Below, piece after piece: positions 24,501-37,959 of a DNA stretch of 64,000 bases (positions are counted from its first letter, which is position 1; every line of letters begins with the position of its first letter). The stretch is taken from positions 5,208,001 to 5,272,000 of the forward strand of contig CM082598.2 of the NCBI GenBank assembly GCA_040954595.2. The letters run 5' to 3'. The stretch is from Balanoglossus misakiensis (lineage: Eukaryota > Hemichordata). A program made the position numbers and the translations under genes. Below the pieces are notes generated by a model, which saw only the letters and a program-made list of their open reading frames with translations, ran no database searches and was not told the origin of the DNA.

Positions 24501-27500
24501 TAGCTCATGAAAATCATCCAAAAATGATAATTTTTCGACTTTGCGAATTTTCAAAATTTCTTCATTTTTTGACAAAAATCATGGGTTATAGCTCATGAAA
24601 ATCATCCAAAAATGACAATTTTTCGACTTTGCGAATTTTCAAAATTTCTTCAATTTTTGACAAAAATCATGGGTTATAGCTCATGAAAATCATCCAAAAA
24701 TGACAATTTTTCGACTTTGCGAATTTTCAAAATTTCTTCAATTTTTTGACAAAAATCATGGGTTATAGCTCATGAAAATCATCCAAAAATGACAATTTTT
24801 CGACTTTGCGAATTTTCAAAATTTCTTCAATTTTTGACAAAAATCATGGGTTATAGCTCATGAAAATCATCCAAAAATGACAATTTTTCGACTTTGCGAA
24901 TTTTCAAAATTTCTTCAATTTTTGACAAAAATCATGGGTTATAGCTCATGAAAATCATCCAAAAATGACAATTTTTCGACTTTGCGAATTTTCAAAATTT
25001 CTTCAATTTTTGACAAAAATCATGGGTTATAGCTCATGAAAATCATCCAAAAATGACAATTTTTCGACTTTGCGAATTTTCAAAATTTCTTCAATTTTTG
25101 ACAAAAATCATGGGTTAAAGCTCATGAAAATCATCCAAAAATGACAATTTTTCGACTTTGCGAATTTTCAAAATTTCTTCAATTTTTGACAAAAATCATG
25201 GGTTAAAGCTCATGAAAATCATCCAAAAATGACAATTTTTCGACTTTGCGAATTATCAAAATTTCTTCAATTTTTGACAAAAATCATGGGTTATAGCTCA
25301 TGAAAATCATCCAAAAATGACAATTTTTCGACTTTGCGAATTTTCAAAATTTCTTCAATTTTTGACAAAAATCATGGGTTATAGCTCATGAAAATCATCC
25401 AAAAATGACAATTTTTCGACTTTGCGAATTTTCAAAATTTCTTCAATTTTTTGACAAAAATCATGGGTTATAGCTCATGAAAATCATCCAAAAATGACAA
25501 TTTTTCGACTTTGCGAATTTTCAAAATTTCTTCAATTTTTGACAAAAATCATGGGTTATAGCTCATGAAAATCATCCAAAAATGACAATTTTTCGACTTT
25601 GCGAATTTTCAAAATTTCTTCAATTTTTGACAAAAATCATGGGTTAAAGCTCATGAAAATCATCCAAAAATGACAATTTTTCGACTTTGCGAATTTTCAA
25701 AATTTCTTCAATTTTTGACAAAAATCATGGGTTATAGCTCATGAAAATCATCCAAAAATGACAATTTTTCGACTTTGCGAATTTTCAAAATTTCTTCAAT
25801 TTTTGACAAAAATCATGGGTTAAAGCTCATGAAAATCATCCAAAAATGACAATTTTTCGACTTTGCGAATTTTCAAAATTTCTTCAATTTTTGACAAAAA
25901 TCATGGGTTAAAGCTCATGAAAATCATCCAAAAATGACAATTTTTCGACTTTGCGAATTTTCAAAATTTCTTCAATTTTTGACAAAAATCATGGGTTAAA
26001 GCTCATGAAAATCATCCAAAAATGACAATTTTTCGACTTTGCGAATTTTCAAAATTTCTTCAATTTTTGACAAAAATCATGGGTTATAGCTCATGAAAAT
26101 CATCCAAAAATGACAATTTTCCGACTTTGCGAATTTTCAAAATTTCTTCAATTTTTGACAAAAATCATGGGTTATAGCTCATGAAAATCATCCAAAAATG
26201 ACAATTTTTCGACTTTGCGAATTTTCAAAATTTCTTCATTTTTTGACAAAAATCATGGGTTATAGCTCATGAAAATCATCCAAAAATGACAATTTTTCGA
26301 CTTTGCGAATTTTCAAAATTTCTTCAATTTTTGACAAAAATCATGGGTTATAGCTCATGAAAATCATCCAAAAATGACAATTTTCCGACTTTGCGAATTT
26401 TCAAAATTTCTTCAATTTTTGACAAAAATCATGGGTTATAGCTCATGAAAATCATCCAAAAATGACAATTTTTCGACTTTGCGAATTTTCAAAATTTCTT
26501 CATTTTTTGACAAAAATCATGGGTTATAGCTCATGAAAATCATCCAAAAATGATAATTTTTCGACTTTGCGAATTTTCAAAATTTCTTCATTTTTTGACA
26601 AAAATCATGGGTTATAGCTCATGAAAATCATCCAAAAATGACAATTTTTGGACTTTGCGAATTTTCAAAATTTCTTCATTTTTTGACAAAAATCATGGGT
26701 TATAGCTCATGAAAATCATCCAAAAATGACAATTTTTCGACTTTGCGAATTTTCAAAATTTCTTCAATTTTTGACAAAAATCATGGGTTATAGCTCATGA
26801 AAATCATCCAAAAATGACAATTTTTCGACTTTGCGAATTTTCAAAATTTCTTCAATTTTTGACAAAAATCATGGGTTATAGCTCATGAAAATCATCCAAA
26901 AATGACAATTTTCCGACTTTGCGAATTTTCAAAATTTCTTCAATTTTTGACAAAAATCATGGGTTATAGCTCATGAAAATCATCCAAAAATGACAATTTT
27001 CCGACTTTGCGAATTTTCAAAATTTCTTCAATTTTTGACAAAAATCATGGGTTATAGCTCATGAAAATCATCCAAAAATGACAATTTTCCGACTTTGCGA
27101 ATTTTCAAAATTTCTTCAATTTTTGACAAAAATCATGGGTTATAGCTCATGAAAATCATCCAAAAATGACAATTTTCCGACTTTGCGAATTTTCAAAATT
27201 TCTTCAATTTTTGACAAAAATCATGGGTTATAGCTCATGAAAATCATCCAAAAATGACAATTTTCCGACTTTGCGAATTTTCAAAATTTCTTCAATTTTT
27301 GACAAAAATCATGGGTTATAGCTCATGAAAATCATCCAAAAATGATAATTTTTCGACTTTGCGAATTTTTAAAATTTCTTCAATTTTTGACAAAAATCAT
27401 GGGTTATAGCTCATGAAAATCATCCAAAAATGACAATTTTCCGACTTTGCGAATTTTCAAAATTTCTTCAATTTTTGACAAAAATCATGGGTTATAGCTC

Positions 27501-30500
27501 ATGAAAATCATCCAAAAATGATAATTTTTCGACTTTGCGAATTTTCAAAATTTCTTCAATTTTTGACAAAAATCATGGGTTATAGCTCATGAAAATCATC
27601 CAAAAAGGATAATTTTTCGACTTTGCGAATTTTTAAAATTTCTTCAATTTTTGACAAAAATCATGGGTTATAGCTCATGAAAATCATCCAAAAATGACTA
27701 TTTTTCGACTTTGCGAATTTTCAAAATTTCTTCAATTTTTGACAAAAATCATGGGTTATAGCTCATGAAAATCATCCAAAAATGACTATTTTTCGACTTT
27801 GCGAATTTTCAAAATTTCTTCAATTTTTGACAAAAATCATGGGTTATAGCTCATGAAAATCATCCAAAAATGACTATTTTTCGACTTTGCGAATTTTCAA
27901 AATTTCTTCAATTTTTGACAAAAATCATGGGTTATAGCTCATGAAAATCATCCAAAAATGACTATTTTTCGACTTTGCGAATTTTCAAAATTTCTTCAAT
28001 TTTTGACAAAAATCATGAGTTATAGCTCATGAAAATCATCCCAAAATGACTATTTTTCGACTTTGCGAATTTTCAAAATTTCTTCAATTTTTGACAAAAA
28101 TCATGGGTTATAGCTCATGAAAATCATCCAAAAATGACAATTTTCCGACTTTGCGAATTTTCAAAATTTCTTCAATTTTTGACAAAAATCATGGGTTATA
28201 GCTCATGAAAATCATCCAAAAATGACAATTTTCCGACTTTGCGAATTTTCAAAATTTCTTCAATTTTTGACAAAAATCATGGGTTATAGCTCATGAAAAT
28301 CATCCAAAAATGACAATTTTCCGACTTTGCGAATTTTCAAAATTTCTTCAATTTTTGACAAAAATTATGGGTTATAGCTCATGAAAATCATCCAAAAATG
28401 ATAATTTTTCGACTTTGCGAATTTTCAAAATTTCTTCAATTTTTGACAAAAATCATGGGTTATAGCTCATGAAAATCATCCAAAAATGATAATTTTTCGA
28501 CTTTGCGAATTTTTAAAATTTCTTCAATTTTTGACAAAAATCATGGGTTATAGCTCATGAAAATCATCCAAAAATGACTATTTTTCGACTTTGCGAATTT
28601 TCAAAATTTCTTCAATTTTTGACAAAAATCATGGGTTATAGCTCATGAAAATCATCCAAAAATGACTATTTTTCGACTTTGCGAATTTTCAAAATTTCTT
28701 CAATTTTTGACAAAAATCATGGGTTATAGCTCATGAAAATCATCCAAAAATGACTATTTTTCGACTTTGCGAATTTTCAAAATTTCTTCAATTTTTGACA
28801 AAAATCATGGGTTATAGCTCATGAAAATCATCCAAAAATGACTATTTTTCGACTTTGCGAATTTTCAAAATTTCTTCAATTTTTGACAAAAATCATGGGT
28901 TATAGCTCATGAAAATCATCCCAAAATGACTATTTTTCGACTTTGCGAATTTTCAAAATTTCTTCAATTTTTGACAAAAATCATGGGTTATAGCTCATGA
29001 AAATCATCCCAAAATGACTATTTTTCGACTTTGCGAATTTTCAAAATTTCTTCAATTTTTGACAAAAATCATGGGTTATAGCTCATGAAAATCATCCAAA
29101 AATGATAATTTTTCGACTTTGCGAATTTTCAAAATTTCTTCAATTTTTGACAAAAATCATGGGTTATAGCTCATGAAAATCATCCAAAAATGACTATTTT
29201 TCGACTTTGCGAATTTTCAAAATTTCTTCAATTTTTGACAAAAATCATGGGTTATAGCTCATGAAAATCATCCAAAAATGACTATTTTTCGACTTTGCGA
29301 ATTTTCAAAATTTCTTCAATTTTTGACAAAAATCATGGGTTATAGCTCATGAAAATCATCCAAAAATGACTATTTTTCGACTTTGCGAATTTTCAAAATT
29401 TCTTCAATTTTTGACAAAAATCATGAGTTATAGCTCATGAAAATCATCCCAAAATGACTATTTTTCGACTTTGCGAATTTTCAAAATTTCTTCAATTTTT
29501 GACAAAAATCATGGGTTATAGCTCATGAAAATCATCCCAAAATGACTATTTTTCGACTTTGCGAATTTTCAAAATTTCTTCAATTTTTGACAAAAATCAT
29601 GGGTTATAGCTCATGAAAATCATCCCAAAATGACTATTTTTCGACTTTGCGAATTTTCAAAATTTCTTCAATTTTTGACAAAAATCATGGGTTATAGCTC
29701 ATGAAAATCATCCAAAAATGACAATTTTTCGACTTTGCGAATTTTCAAAATTTCTTCAATTTTTGACAAAAATCATGGGTTATAGCTGATGAAAATCATC
29801 CAAAAATGACAATTTTTCGACATTGCGAATTTTCAAAATTTCTTCAATTTTTGACAAAAATCATGGGTTATAGCTCATGAAAATCATCCAAAAATGACTA
29901 TTTTTCGACTTTGCGAATTTTCAAAATTTCTTCAATTTTTGACAAAAATCATGGGTTATAGCTCATGAAAATCATCCAAAAATGACTATTTTTCGACTTT
30001 GCGAATTTTCAGAATTTTTTCAATTTTTGACAAAAATCATGGGTTATAGCTCATGAAAATCATCCAAAAATGACTATTTTTCGACTTTGCGAATTTTCAA
30101 AATTTCTTCAATTTTTGACAAAAATCATGGGTTATAGCTCATGAAAATCATCTAAAAATGAATATTTTTCGACTTTGCGAATTTTCAAAATTTCTTCAAT
30201 TTTTGACAAAAATCATGGGTTATAGCTCATGAAAATCATCCAAAAATGATAATTTTTCGACTTTGCGAATTTTCAAAATTTCTTCAATTTTTGACAAAAA
30301 TCATGGGTTATAGCTCATGAAAATCATCCAAAAATGACTATTTTTCGACTTTGCGAATTTTCAAAATTTCTTCAATTTTTGACAAAAATCATGGGTTATA
30401 GCTCATGAAAATCATCCAAAAATGACTATTTTTCGACTTTGCGAATTTTCAAAATTTCTTCAATTTTTGACAAAAATCATGGGTTATAGCTCATGAAAAT

Positions 30501-33044
30501 CATCCAAAAATGACTATTTTTCGACTTTGCGAATTTTCAAAATTTCTTCAATTTTTGACAAAAATCATGGGTTATAGCTCATGAAAATCATCCAAAAATG
30601 ACTATTTTTCGACTTTGCGAATTTTCAAAATTTCTTCAATTTTTGACAAAAATCATGGGTTATAGCTCATGAAAATCATCCCAAAATGACTATTTTTCGA
30701 CTTTGCGAATTTTCAAAATTTCTTCATTTTTTGACAAAAATCATGGGTTATAGCTCATGAAAATCATCCAAAAATGACAATTTTTCGACTTTGCGAATTT
30801 TCAAAATTTCTTCAATTTTTGACAAAAATCATGGGTTATAGCTCATGAAAATCATCCAAAAATGACAATTTTTCGACTTTGCGAATTTTCAAAATTTCTT
30901 CAATTTTTGACAAAAATCATGGGTTATAGCTCATGAAAATCATCCAAAAATGACAATTTTTCGACTTTGCGAATTTTCAAAATTTCTTCAATTTTTGACA
31001 AAAATCATGGGTTATAGCTGATGAAAATCATCCAAAAATGACAATTTTTCGACATTGCGAATTTTCAAAATTTCTTCAATTTTTGACAAAAATCATGGGT
31101 TATAGCTCATGAAAATCATCCAAAAATGACAATTTTTCGACTTTGCGAATTTTCAAAATTTCTTCAATTTTTGACAAAAATCATGGGTTATAGCTCATGA
31201 AAATCATCCAAAAATGACAATTTTTCGACTTTGCGAATTTTCAAAATTTCTTCAATTTTTGACAAAAATCATGGGTTATAGCTCATGAAAATCATCCAAA
31301 AATGACAATTTTTCGACTTTGCGAATTTTCAAAATTTCTTCAATTTTTGACAAAAATCATGGGTTATAGCTCATGAAAATCATCCAAAAATGACAATTTT
31401 TCGACTTTGCGAATTTTCAAAATTTCTTCAATTTTTGACAAAAATCATGGGTTATAGCTCATGAAAATCATCCAAAAATGACAATTTTTCGACTTTGCGA
31501 ATTTTCAAAATTTCTTCAATTTTTGACAAAAATCATGGGTTATAGCTCATGAAAATCATCCAAAAATGACAATTTTTCGACTTTGCGAATTTTCAAAATT
31601 TCTTCATTTTTTGACAAAAATCATGGGTTATAGCTCATGAAAATCATCCAAAAATGACAATTTTTCGACTTTGCGAATTTTCAAAATTTCTTCAATTTTT
31701 GACAAAAATCATGGGTTATAGCTCATGAAAATCATCCAAAAATGACAATTTTTCGACTTTGCGAATTTTCAAAATTTCTTCAATTTTTGACAAAAATCAT
31801 GGGTTATAGCTCATGAAAATCATCCAAAAATGACAATTTTTCGACTTTGCGAATTTTCAAAATTTCTTCAATTTTTGACAAAAATCATGGGTTATAGCTG
31901 ATGAAAATCATCCAAAAATGACAATTTTTCGACATTGCGAATTTTCAAAATTTCTTCAATTTTTGACAAAAATCATGGGTTATAGCTCATGAAAATCATC
32001 CAAAAATGACAATTTTTCGACTTTGCGAATTTTCAAAATTTCTTCAATTTTTGACAAAAATCATGGGTTATAGCTCATGAAAATCATCCAAAAATGACAA
32101 TTTTTCGACTTTGCGAATTTTCAAAATTTCTTCAATTTTTGACAAAAATCATGGGTTATAGCTCATGAAAATCATCCAAAAATGACAATTTTTCGACTTT
32201 GCGAATTTTCAAAATTTCTTCAATTTTTGACAAAAATCATGGGTTATAGCTCATGAAAATCATCCAAAAATGACAATTTTTCGACTTTGCGAATTTTCAA
32301 AATTTCTTCAATTTTTGACAAAAATCATGGGTTATAGCTCATGAAAATCATCCAAAAATGACAATTTTTCGACTTTGCGAATTTTCAAAATTTCTTCAAT
32401 TTTTGACAAAAATCATGGGTTATAGCTCATGAAAATCATCCAAAAATGACAATTTTTCGACTTTGCGAATTTTCAAAATTTCTTCAATTTTTGACAAAAA
32501 TCATGGGTTATAGCTCATGAAAATCATCCAAAATGACAATTGTTCGACTTTGCGAATTTTCAAAATTTCTTCAATTTTTGACAAAAATCATGGGTTATAG
32601 CTCATGAAAATTATGCAAAAATGACAGTTTTTCTACTTTGCGAATTTTCAAAATGTCTTCAATTTTAGACAAAAATCATGGGTTATAGCTCATGAAAATC
32701 GTCCAAAAATGACAATTTTTCGACTTTGCGAATTTTCAAAATTTCTTCAATTTTTGACAAAAATCATGGGTTATAGCTCATGAAAATCATTCAAAAATGA
32801 CAATTTTTCGACTTTGTGAATTTTCAAAATTTCTTCAATTTTTGACAAAAATCATGGGTTATAGCTCATGAAAATCATCCAAAAATGACAATTTTTCGAC
32901 TTTGCGAATTTTCAAAATTTCTTCAATTTTTGAGAAAAATCATGGGTTATAGCTCATGAAAATCGTCCAAAATGATAATTTTTCTACTTTGCGAATTTTC
33001 AAAATTTCTTCATTTTTAAAAAAAAGCATGGGTTTAAGCTCATA
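18530..33044. repeat. Satellite array, 88-bp monomer, about 165 copies
   Basis: Consecutive copies are exactly 88 bases apart (for example GGGTTATAGCTCATG at 19741, 19829 and 19917). Each monomer includes TTTTTCGACTTTGCGAATTTT, CTTCAATTTTTGACAAAAAT and CATGGGTTATAGCTCATGAA. It is about 70% AT with two CpGs per unit. Two small dyads are visible: TTCG...CGAA and ATCATG...CATGA. Edge copies are diverged (18530-18650 and 32500-33040), as expected for unequal-crossover arrays. Variants are regional: TGACTATTTTTCG dominates 27690-30700, AATTTTCCGAC clusters at 26110-28330, and GGGTTAAAGC clusters at 20710-20810 and 23440-26010. No frame stays open, so it is non-coding. Confidence 0.98.
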
Positions 33045-33214
33045 CATGTACATACATACATACATACATACATACATACATACATACATACATACATACA
33101 TACATACATACATACATACATACATACATACATACATACATACATACATACATACATACATACATACATACATACATACATACATACATACATACATACA
33201 TACATACATACATA
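33040..33214. repeat. (CATA)n microsatellite at right border of the satellite
   Basis: Pure CATA units run 33051-33214, following an ACATGTACATAC transition from the last degenerate satellite monomer. The tract ends 72 bases from the splice donor of the neurotrophin-like exon at 33286. Confidence 0.97.
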
Positions 33215-33285
33215 AATTACAAATTTGAAAAGTCAAAACTATCTTAACAATAACTATCTAAACAATAACAATATCAGTATCTTAC

Positions 33286-36200
33286 CACTTGTAATGTGTC
33301 GACCACAGCATTATTATCATCACCTTCAGACCAAGCGTAATCGTCGGCAGGTTGAACGTCTGGCAGAAAGTCGGGTTTTTGGGTAGAGAACATAACTCGA
33401 TCGGAATTGAGCGCCGGGTGGCCTTTTATGTGATCATAAAAGTCCATGATTTCGTTTCTGGTGACGTTCATCTGGGTGTCTGTCAGCTTCGTGTCACTGC
33501 TCTTTTCCATCACTCTGATGACGCGCTGAGATAAATCTGTTCGGATTAAGTGAATGCACATTTAATTTCAAGTAGTAAGACTGCAAAATGAAAGTCTTTC
33601 ACTGATTCTCATATTTCTCTCAAAACATCTGTAGAATACGTCTAGTAGTCCATCTTAAAACTGAGAAAACAAATTTGGGGACACCATGCAATAAGGTACT
33701 TGAGGTTCCCTCACGCTTGTTGATTTACAGTACATGTTCATATATCGACACCTACTTACCATGCAACAGAAGTTTCAGCATACCATTGTCATAATCGCGT
33801 CCTGGTTCGCCCTGAAACGTTGGCATGGTTTTTGCGTCCGAGTCAGGATCTAGTAAAAAATATTCAAAAAGTAGGAATTGTCTTAGAAACATCCACCTGT
33901 TTTACGTTGAAACATTCACTTCAACAAACTTTACCTTTTTCATTACGTGTGAACATTATTTTGTTTTCTTTTGTTTTGTTTTTTATTCCGAAAAAAAACA
34001 AGTAATCGCACGCACGCAAGCAGGCATGCATGTATATACATAGCCACACGCTAACACATGTGTGAACAAACACCATTTTTCTAAATTTCTGTTTGCGCAT
34101 GTGCATATATGTATTCATAAACGGCAATGCCATAACATTTTCTTTTAAATTATAAACTGTTTTACATGTACAGTAATAATAAGAATATGGACAAAAATAT
34201 TTACCAGATTCAATGCCAATGGTTGCTGCATATCCTGCAAAAAATAAAGCATCGTTATTCGTGCCATTATTTGTTACATGGAATTTAATTAGTATATATG
34301 TGAATAATGGAAGGCTGAATATAGGTTAGTGTATTAAAGAGAAGGAGAAAAGGAGAGAGAGACAGAGAGAGACGGAGAGATCGATACAGTGTTTAACACA
34401 AAGGAATTTTTATACAACCGATACCTCACCACATGTGCAGGTATATACATTAGACAATCAGCTCACTATCATGTCATCATTGAGCCGCATTGTAGTAACA
34501 TGACGTCATATCAGGGATAATCTAGCTCCAAGCGTTTCCTGGCCTTCGGGAATTGTAATTTAATTATTTTCTGTCCCGTTATAATAACGTGATGTTATCA
34601 GATGGGTATCTGCCATCTGATCCACTTTGCTTCCTTATTAAGCAATGAAGTGGAAAATTACCAACAAGAATACCAAGCAATTGCTTTATATCGTACGCTC
34701 GTTTTTGTAGAGCAAAACCTGTTGATGATAAACAAAAATACTCCTCAAAAGACTGATTTTATTTTGCAAATATGATTATACTATGGAAGACGCAACACAG
34801 TCACTCCTGACCATGACTGAAACAATACTAAAACAACAAAACATAACAAACAAACTACTTGACCTTGCCTTGGGTTTTTGCTCGCTCACGTTTGCTGTTT
34901 TATTCCCTTTAACTCGACCCCACATGTTTAATGTCTGTATTAATTTACCATTCTATTATGCACTTTTTCTAAGAGAACTAATGCTAAAGTAGTATGTACC
35001 TCCAAACTTTCCAATTCTCTGATATACTAAACAGGTTGGGAGTCTTTATGAAAACCAAGAATAAAACGGGGTGTTAATTCACCATCTTGTTTTCATGAAC
35101 ATCTCTACTTAAATTTTTTCCAAAGACCTAACACAGATTGGCGGCAATTTCGAATTTGAGAAAATTTTGCTCTGTCATTCAAAATTTTAAACTAACAACC
35201 ACAGCATTTTAATTATTGAAATTTAAACAAATTAATCGGAAAAGTGATCTTTAAATTTTAATCAGCGATTTCGAAGAAAGTAATATGCCTATTAAAACTC
35301 TGAGACGCCGTTTTGTTGAGAATATGCACGAGTGTTTCATTATTCTGTAAATACGACCCTAATCTGAGAGAGTTACACTTTTACATTTATGTTTTTCTCA
35401 ATCCGTCATTTTAAGACACAAAGCAAACATAAACTTGCAAAACACCAAATTTTGGTGATTCAGAAATAAAACTCGTATAAAGATCTTTATATTTATATGT
35501 AGGTCATTGGTGTAAAAAATATTTTTAGACCATGAAATTTGCAATATTATTAAAATGTGTTATCAGGAACCGCAAATCTACCTTAACATAAAATTCTTAG
35601 GTGATGTTTAAAAGATGTTGAGTGCTACTTGTTGGAAGTGGTGCTGGGGCGTAAAATGGTTAAGTAGGGACAATTTGAAATCTTAGACTATTTAATTATA
35701 ATAATGCGCCCACTTTAGCTGATGACTAAAATAATGATATTATTTTTCTTGTTCTTCAGGGAATTGGTGACTGGAATTATATTAGAATCAGTGGTGTGTG
35801 ACCAGACTGTGGACAGTATAGACTCTGGCTATCGTGAATGATGAACACAGAAAAGAAAGTCATGTGATGACTAGCATATGCTCGGAATCTCCATCCTCAA
35901 GTCCTGCTGAACAGCAAGCCTTGGGAGGCGTTTACATTAAATGGTAAATTTTAGATCAGTCTTCTTTTTTTCGTAAACTCCACCAGAAAATTGTCAGTGG
36001 ATGGTACATTGAAAACTGGTGAATTTACATATAAAGTGTTAGATACAAATTGTGAACACTCTCCTTTAAGTTTGAACTTAAAAGACACAGATAAAACATC
36101 GTGTCGATTGCGATGAGCAATTTTTGCGTGCCCCATTGTAATTCCAGCGATATGTTACAATTATGGGAATAATTTCGTTTCTGCTATTATAGACTGTGTA

Positions 36201-36337
36201 TGCTGCAATCTATGAAATACATGTGGACCTAAGATCCTACAAAGAGTAGTAAAGTGTTTATGCTCACCTATTTGTGGGATAATACAGAGGCAATATGCAG
36301 CCACCACAAGAAAGCCGTGAACAGCACTAGTCTTCAT
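33286..36337 (-). CDS. Second neurotrophin-like secreted precursor, pre-pro region (5' part of gene)
   Basis: Four minus-strand exons join in phase: 36337-36268 (ATG, 23 codons, phase 1 out), 34234-34205 (30 nt, 1-1), 33849-33760 (90 nt, 1-1) and 33536-33286 (251 nt, phase 1 in, 0 out), 147 codons in all. Donors are GTGAGC, GTAAAT, GTAAGT and GTAAGA; acceptors end TTTGCAG, TTACTAG and CGAACAG-like. The first exon is a signal peptide, MKTSAVHGFLVVAAYCLCII. Exon 4 contains DRVMFSTQKPDFLPDV, close to RVVFSSNKPNFTP of the plus-strand neurotrophin and to the RVLFSTQ motif of NGF pro-domains, preceded by MDFYDHIKGHP. The tail is acidic (WSEGDDNNAV). The mature cystine-knot exon should follow but was not found between 5.7 and 18.1 kb; the satellite occupies the expected intron. 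Either the mature exon is lost, unrecognised or displaced. Neurotrophin assignment is inferred from the pro-domain alone. Confidence 0.65.
34345..34382. repeat. Short GA-rich tract
   Basis: AGAGA/GGAGA units occur inside the first intron of the minus-strand precursor gene. Confidence 0.5.
36268..36337 (-). CDS. Signal-peptide exon of the second precursor
   Basis: ATG at 36337 opens a short basic N-terminus followed by a hydrophobic core (GFLVVAAYCLCII). It ends at ATA G|GTGAGC in phase 1. A TATA box lies 53 bases upstream, giving a short 5' UTR, which supports this ATG as the start. Confidence 0.75.
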
Positions 36338-36389
36338 CCTTCTTCTGAGTTCTAAGACAAACTGAGCCCTGCTTTGGTTTTACAGCTGG

Positions 36390-36396
36390 TTTTATA
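36390..36396 (-). promoter_or_regulatory. TATA box of the second precursor gene
   Basis: TATAAAA reads on the minus strand about 53 bases before the ATG. Transcription would start near 36360, leaving a 5' UTR of roughly 25 bases. Confidence 0.55.
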
Positions 36397-37362
36397 TGCA
36401 ATTGCACTCGCGCCTCTCACTGTTCCAAGGCGCAAGGCACTAACTAATTAGCATAAACAGTCCCTGGGCGGCCGGAAGTCAAGACACTATTGAAACACAA
36501 TGACGCATTGTCAAGTTGATGTTTGAAAAACATGTTGACAGAAAAGTGGGGACCCTGAAAGTCTTAACGTCATTCTGTGACATTGAGAAGTATTCATGGA
36601 TTTTTTCCGTCAATTGAAAACGATGATGATCAAATCGCCCAACATTATCCTGAGAGGTGATTTTTGCTAAGCAGTGTAGTTTTAAAGCACTCTCAACATT
36701 TTTCTATGTGGTTAAATTATCATTGGTAGCAATTTACTAGTGTATTCAAATGATCATGTCATGTACAGGTAGTAGTTTTTGAAACTGGTAAACTCACTAG
36801 TCGTTAAAACAGGACTACTAAAAGACTAAAACATTCCGAAATAGACCTTGTGACTTTGTTTTTTGCGTCTGGCCATTGTATCATCTCAAATATTCGCTTA
36901 CCGTTGCACTTGTCATTGCTGCTTGAATAGTCATTGTTTAGAGTAGTGGAAAATTGCAGCCTGCCATCTGGATATGAACTCGGCACTTCATGGCAAGTGA
37001 AACGCGAATCTTGAGTTAATCTCGGGAGAAGTCGTGACATTCGCCTCCCTGTCAAGAGTTGTTGTTATCGAGTGCGTGAACAACAAGAGGGCTTAACGAG
37101 CACAGCCGCTCACGACGTGGATCTTCAACACTCAATTTGCCACTTTCAGCTTATTTTATCATTGATAATATATTTCAACTTTCTCCTTGTACTTAGTATA
37201 TACAGACGACACTGTTTTGAATTTGCAGAGATTCTAATATCCATGTGCACATACTACAATAGTTGTGTACTCTTGCAATGGACAGCTGAATAAATGGGTG
37301 TGGCACTAGTAAAATTTGATATAGAGAGAATTGGAAGGTTTGTCCCCGAGGTGCATTCTACT

Positions 37363-37538
37363 TTAAAGACACCTCCAATTTGTATATGTCCATATATGGC
37401 AAAATGGTATATCTGAGTGTTCATAGGAACATATGGTAGTAGTCTTTTTTTCACGTGTGCCACCAACTGAAAAGCTGTGATTTGCTAGATTTGGTATGGT
37501 AACTGTAGCTAAATTTCTGTAGGTGAGTGATTACTTTA
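37363..37538. mobile_element. Diverged family B MITE
   Basis: This is a diverged copy of the roughly 190-bp element seen at 45487, 49464, 51268 and 55115. It shares CACCTCCAATTTGTATATG, the GAACATATGGTAG block and TTTTTCACGTGTGCCACC, and begins at TTAA 37363. Confidence 0.6.
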
Positions 37539-37879
37539 GGTTCAATAACGTGCTGTTGTCCCAAAGAGAGATATACATGTATTATTGCAACCTTATTCTT
37601 GTCACAGAAGTTAGATTTTTCGTATAAAAAAAACAATCGAGACACTAGAGCCTTAGTGAGTTTTACTTACACATTCGAAACCAATTAATTAAAATACCAA
37701 TGATTGTAGAGAGAAGTGTCTAGCATAGAAACTCACCACTGGTGATTGGAAGAGTGGACTTTAAAGCAAGGTGATTCGCTAAATGTTTAATTTACGCACC
37801 ATGGGGGCACTCCAAAAACTGGTCCAACTGATGCATACAAGGGCTGTCAATTGTGAATGCATTTTGATGCACTTGTGGG

Positions 37880-37959
37880 CTACATACATACATACATACC
37901 TACCTGTACCTACCTACCTACCTACCTACCTACCTACCTACCTACCTACCTACCTACCT

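Noticed and set aside
18530-33044. CRISPR-like array
   Set aside because: The repeats are contiguous 88-bp monomers without unique spacers, and the DNA is clearly eukaryotic.
18530-33044. CENP-B box in the satellite monomer
   Set aside because: TTTCGACTTTGCGAA shares the TTCG start but lacks the CGGG half and the central A. The match is too weak to claim.
34783-34992. 69-codon plus-strand frame with a hydrophobic stretch
   Set aside because: It lies in an intron of the minus-strand precursor, has no family similarity and no splice or promoter support.
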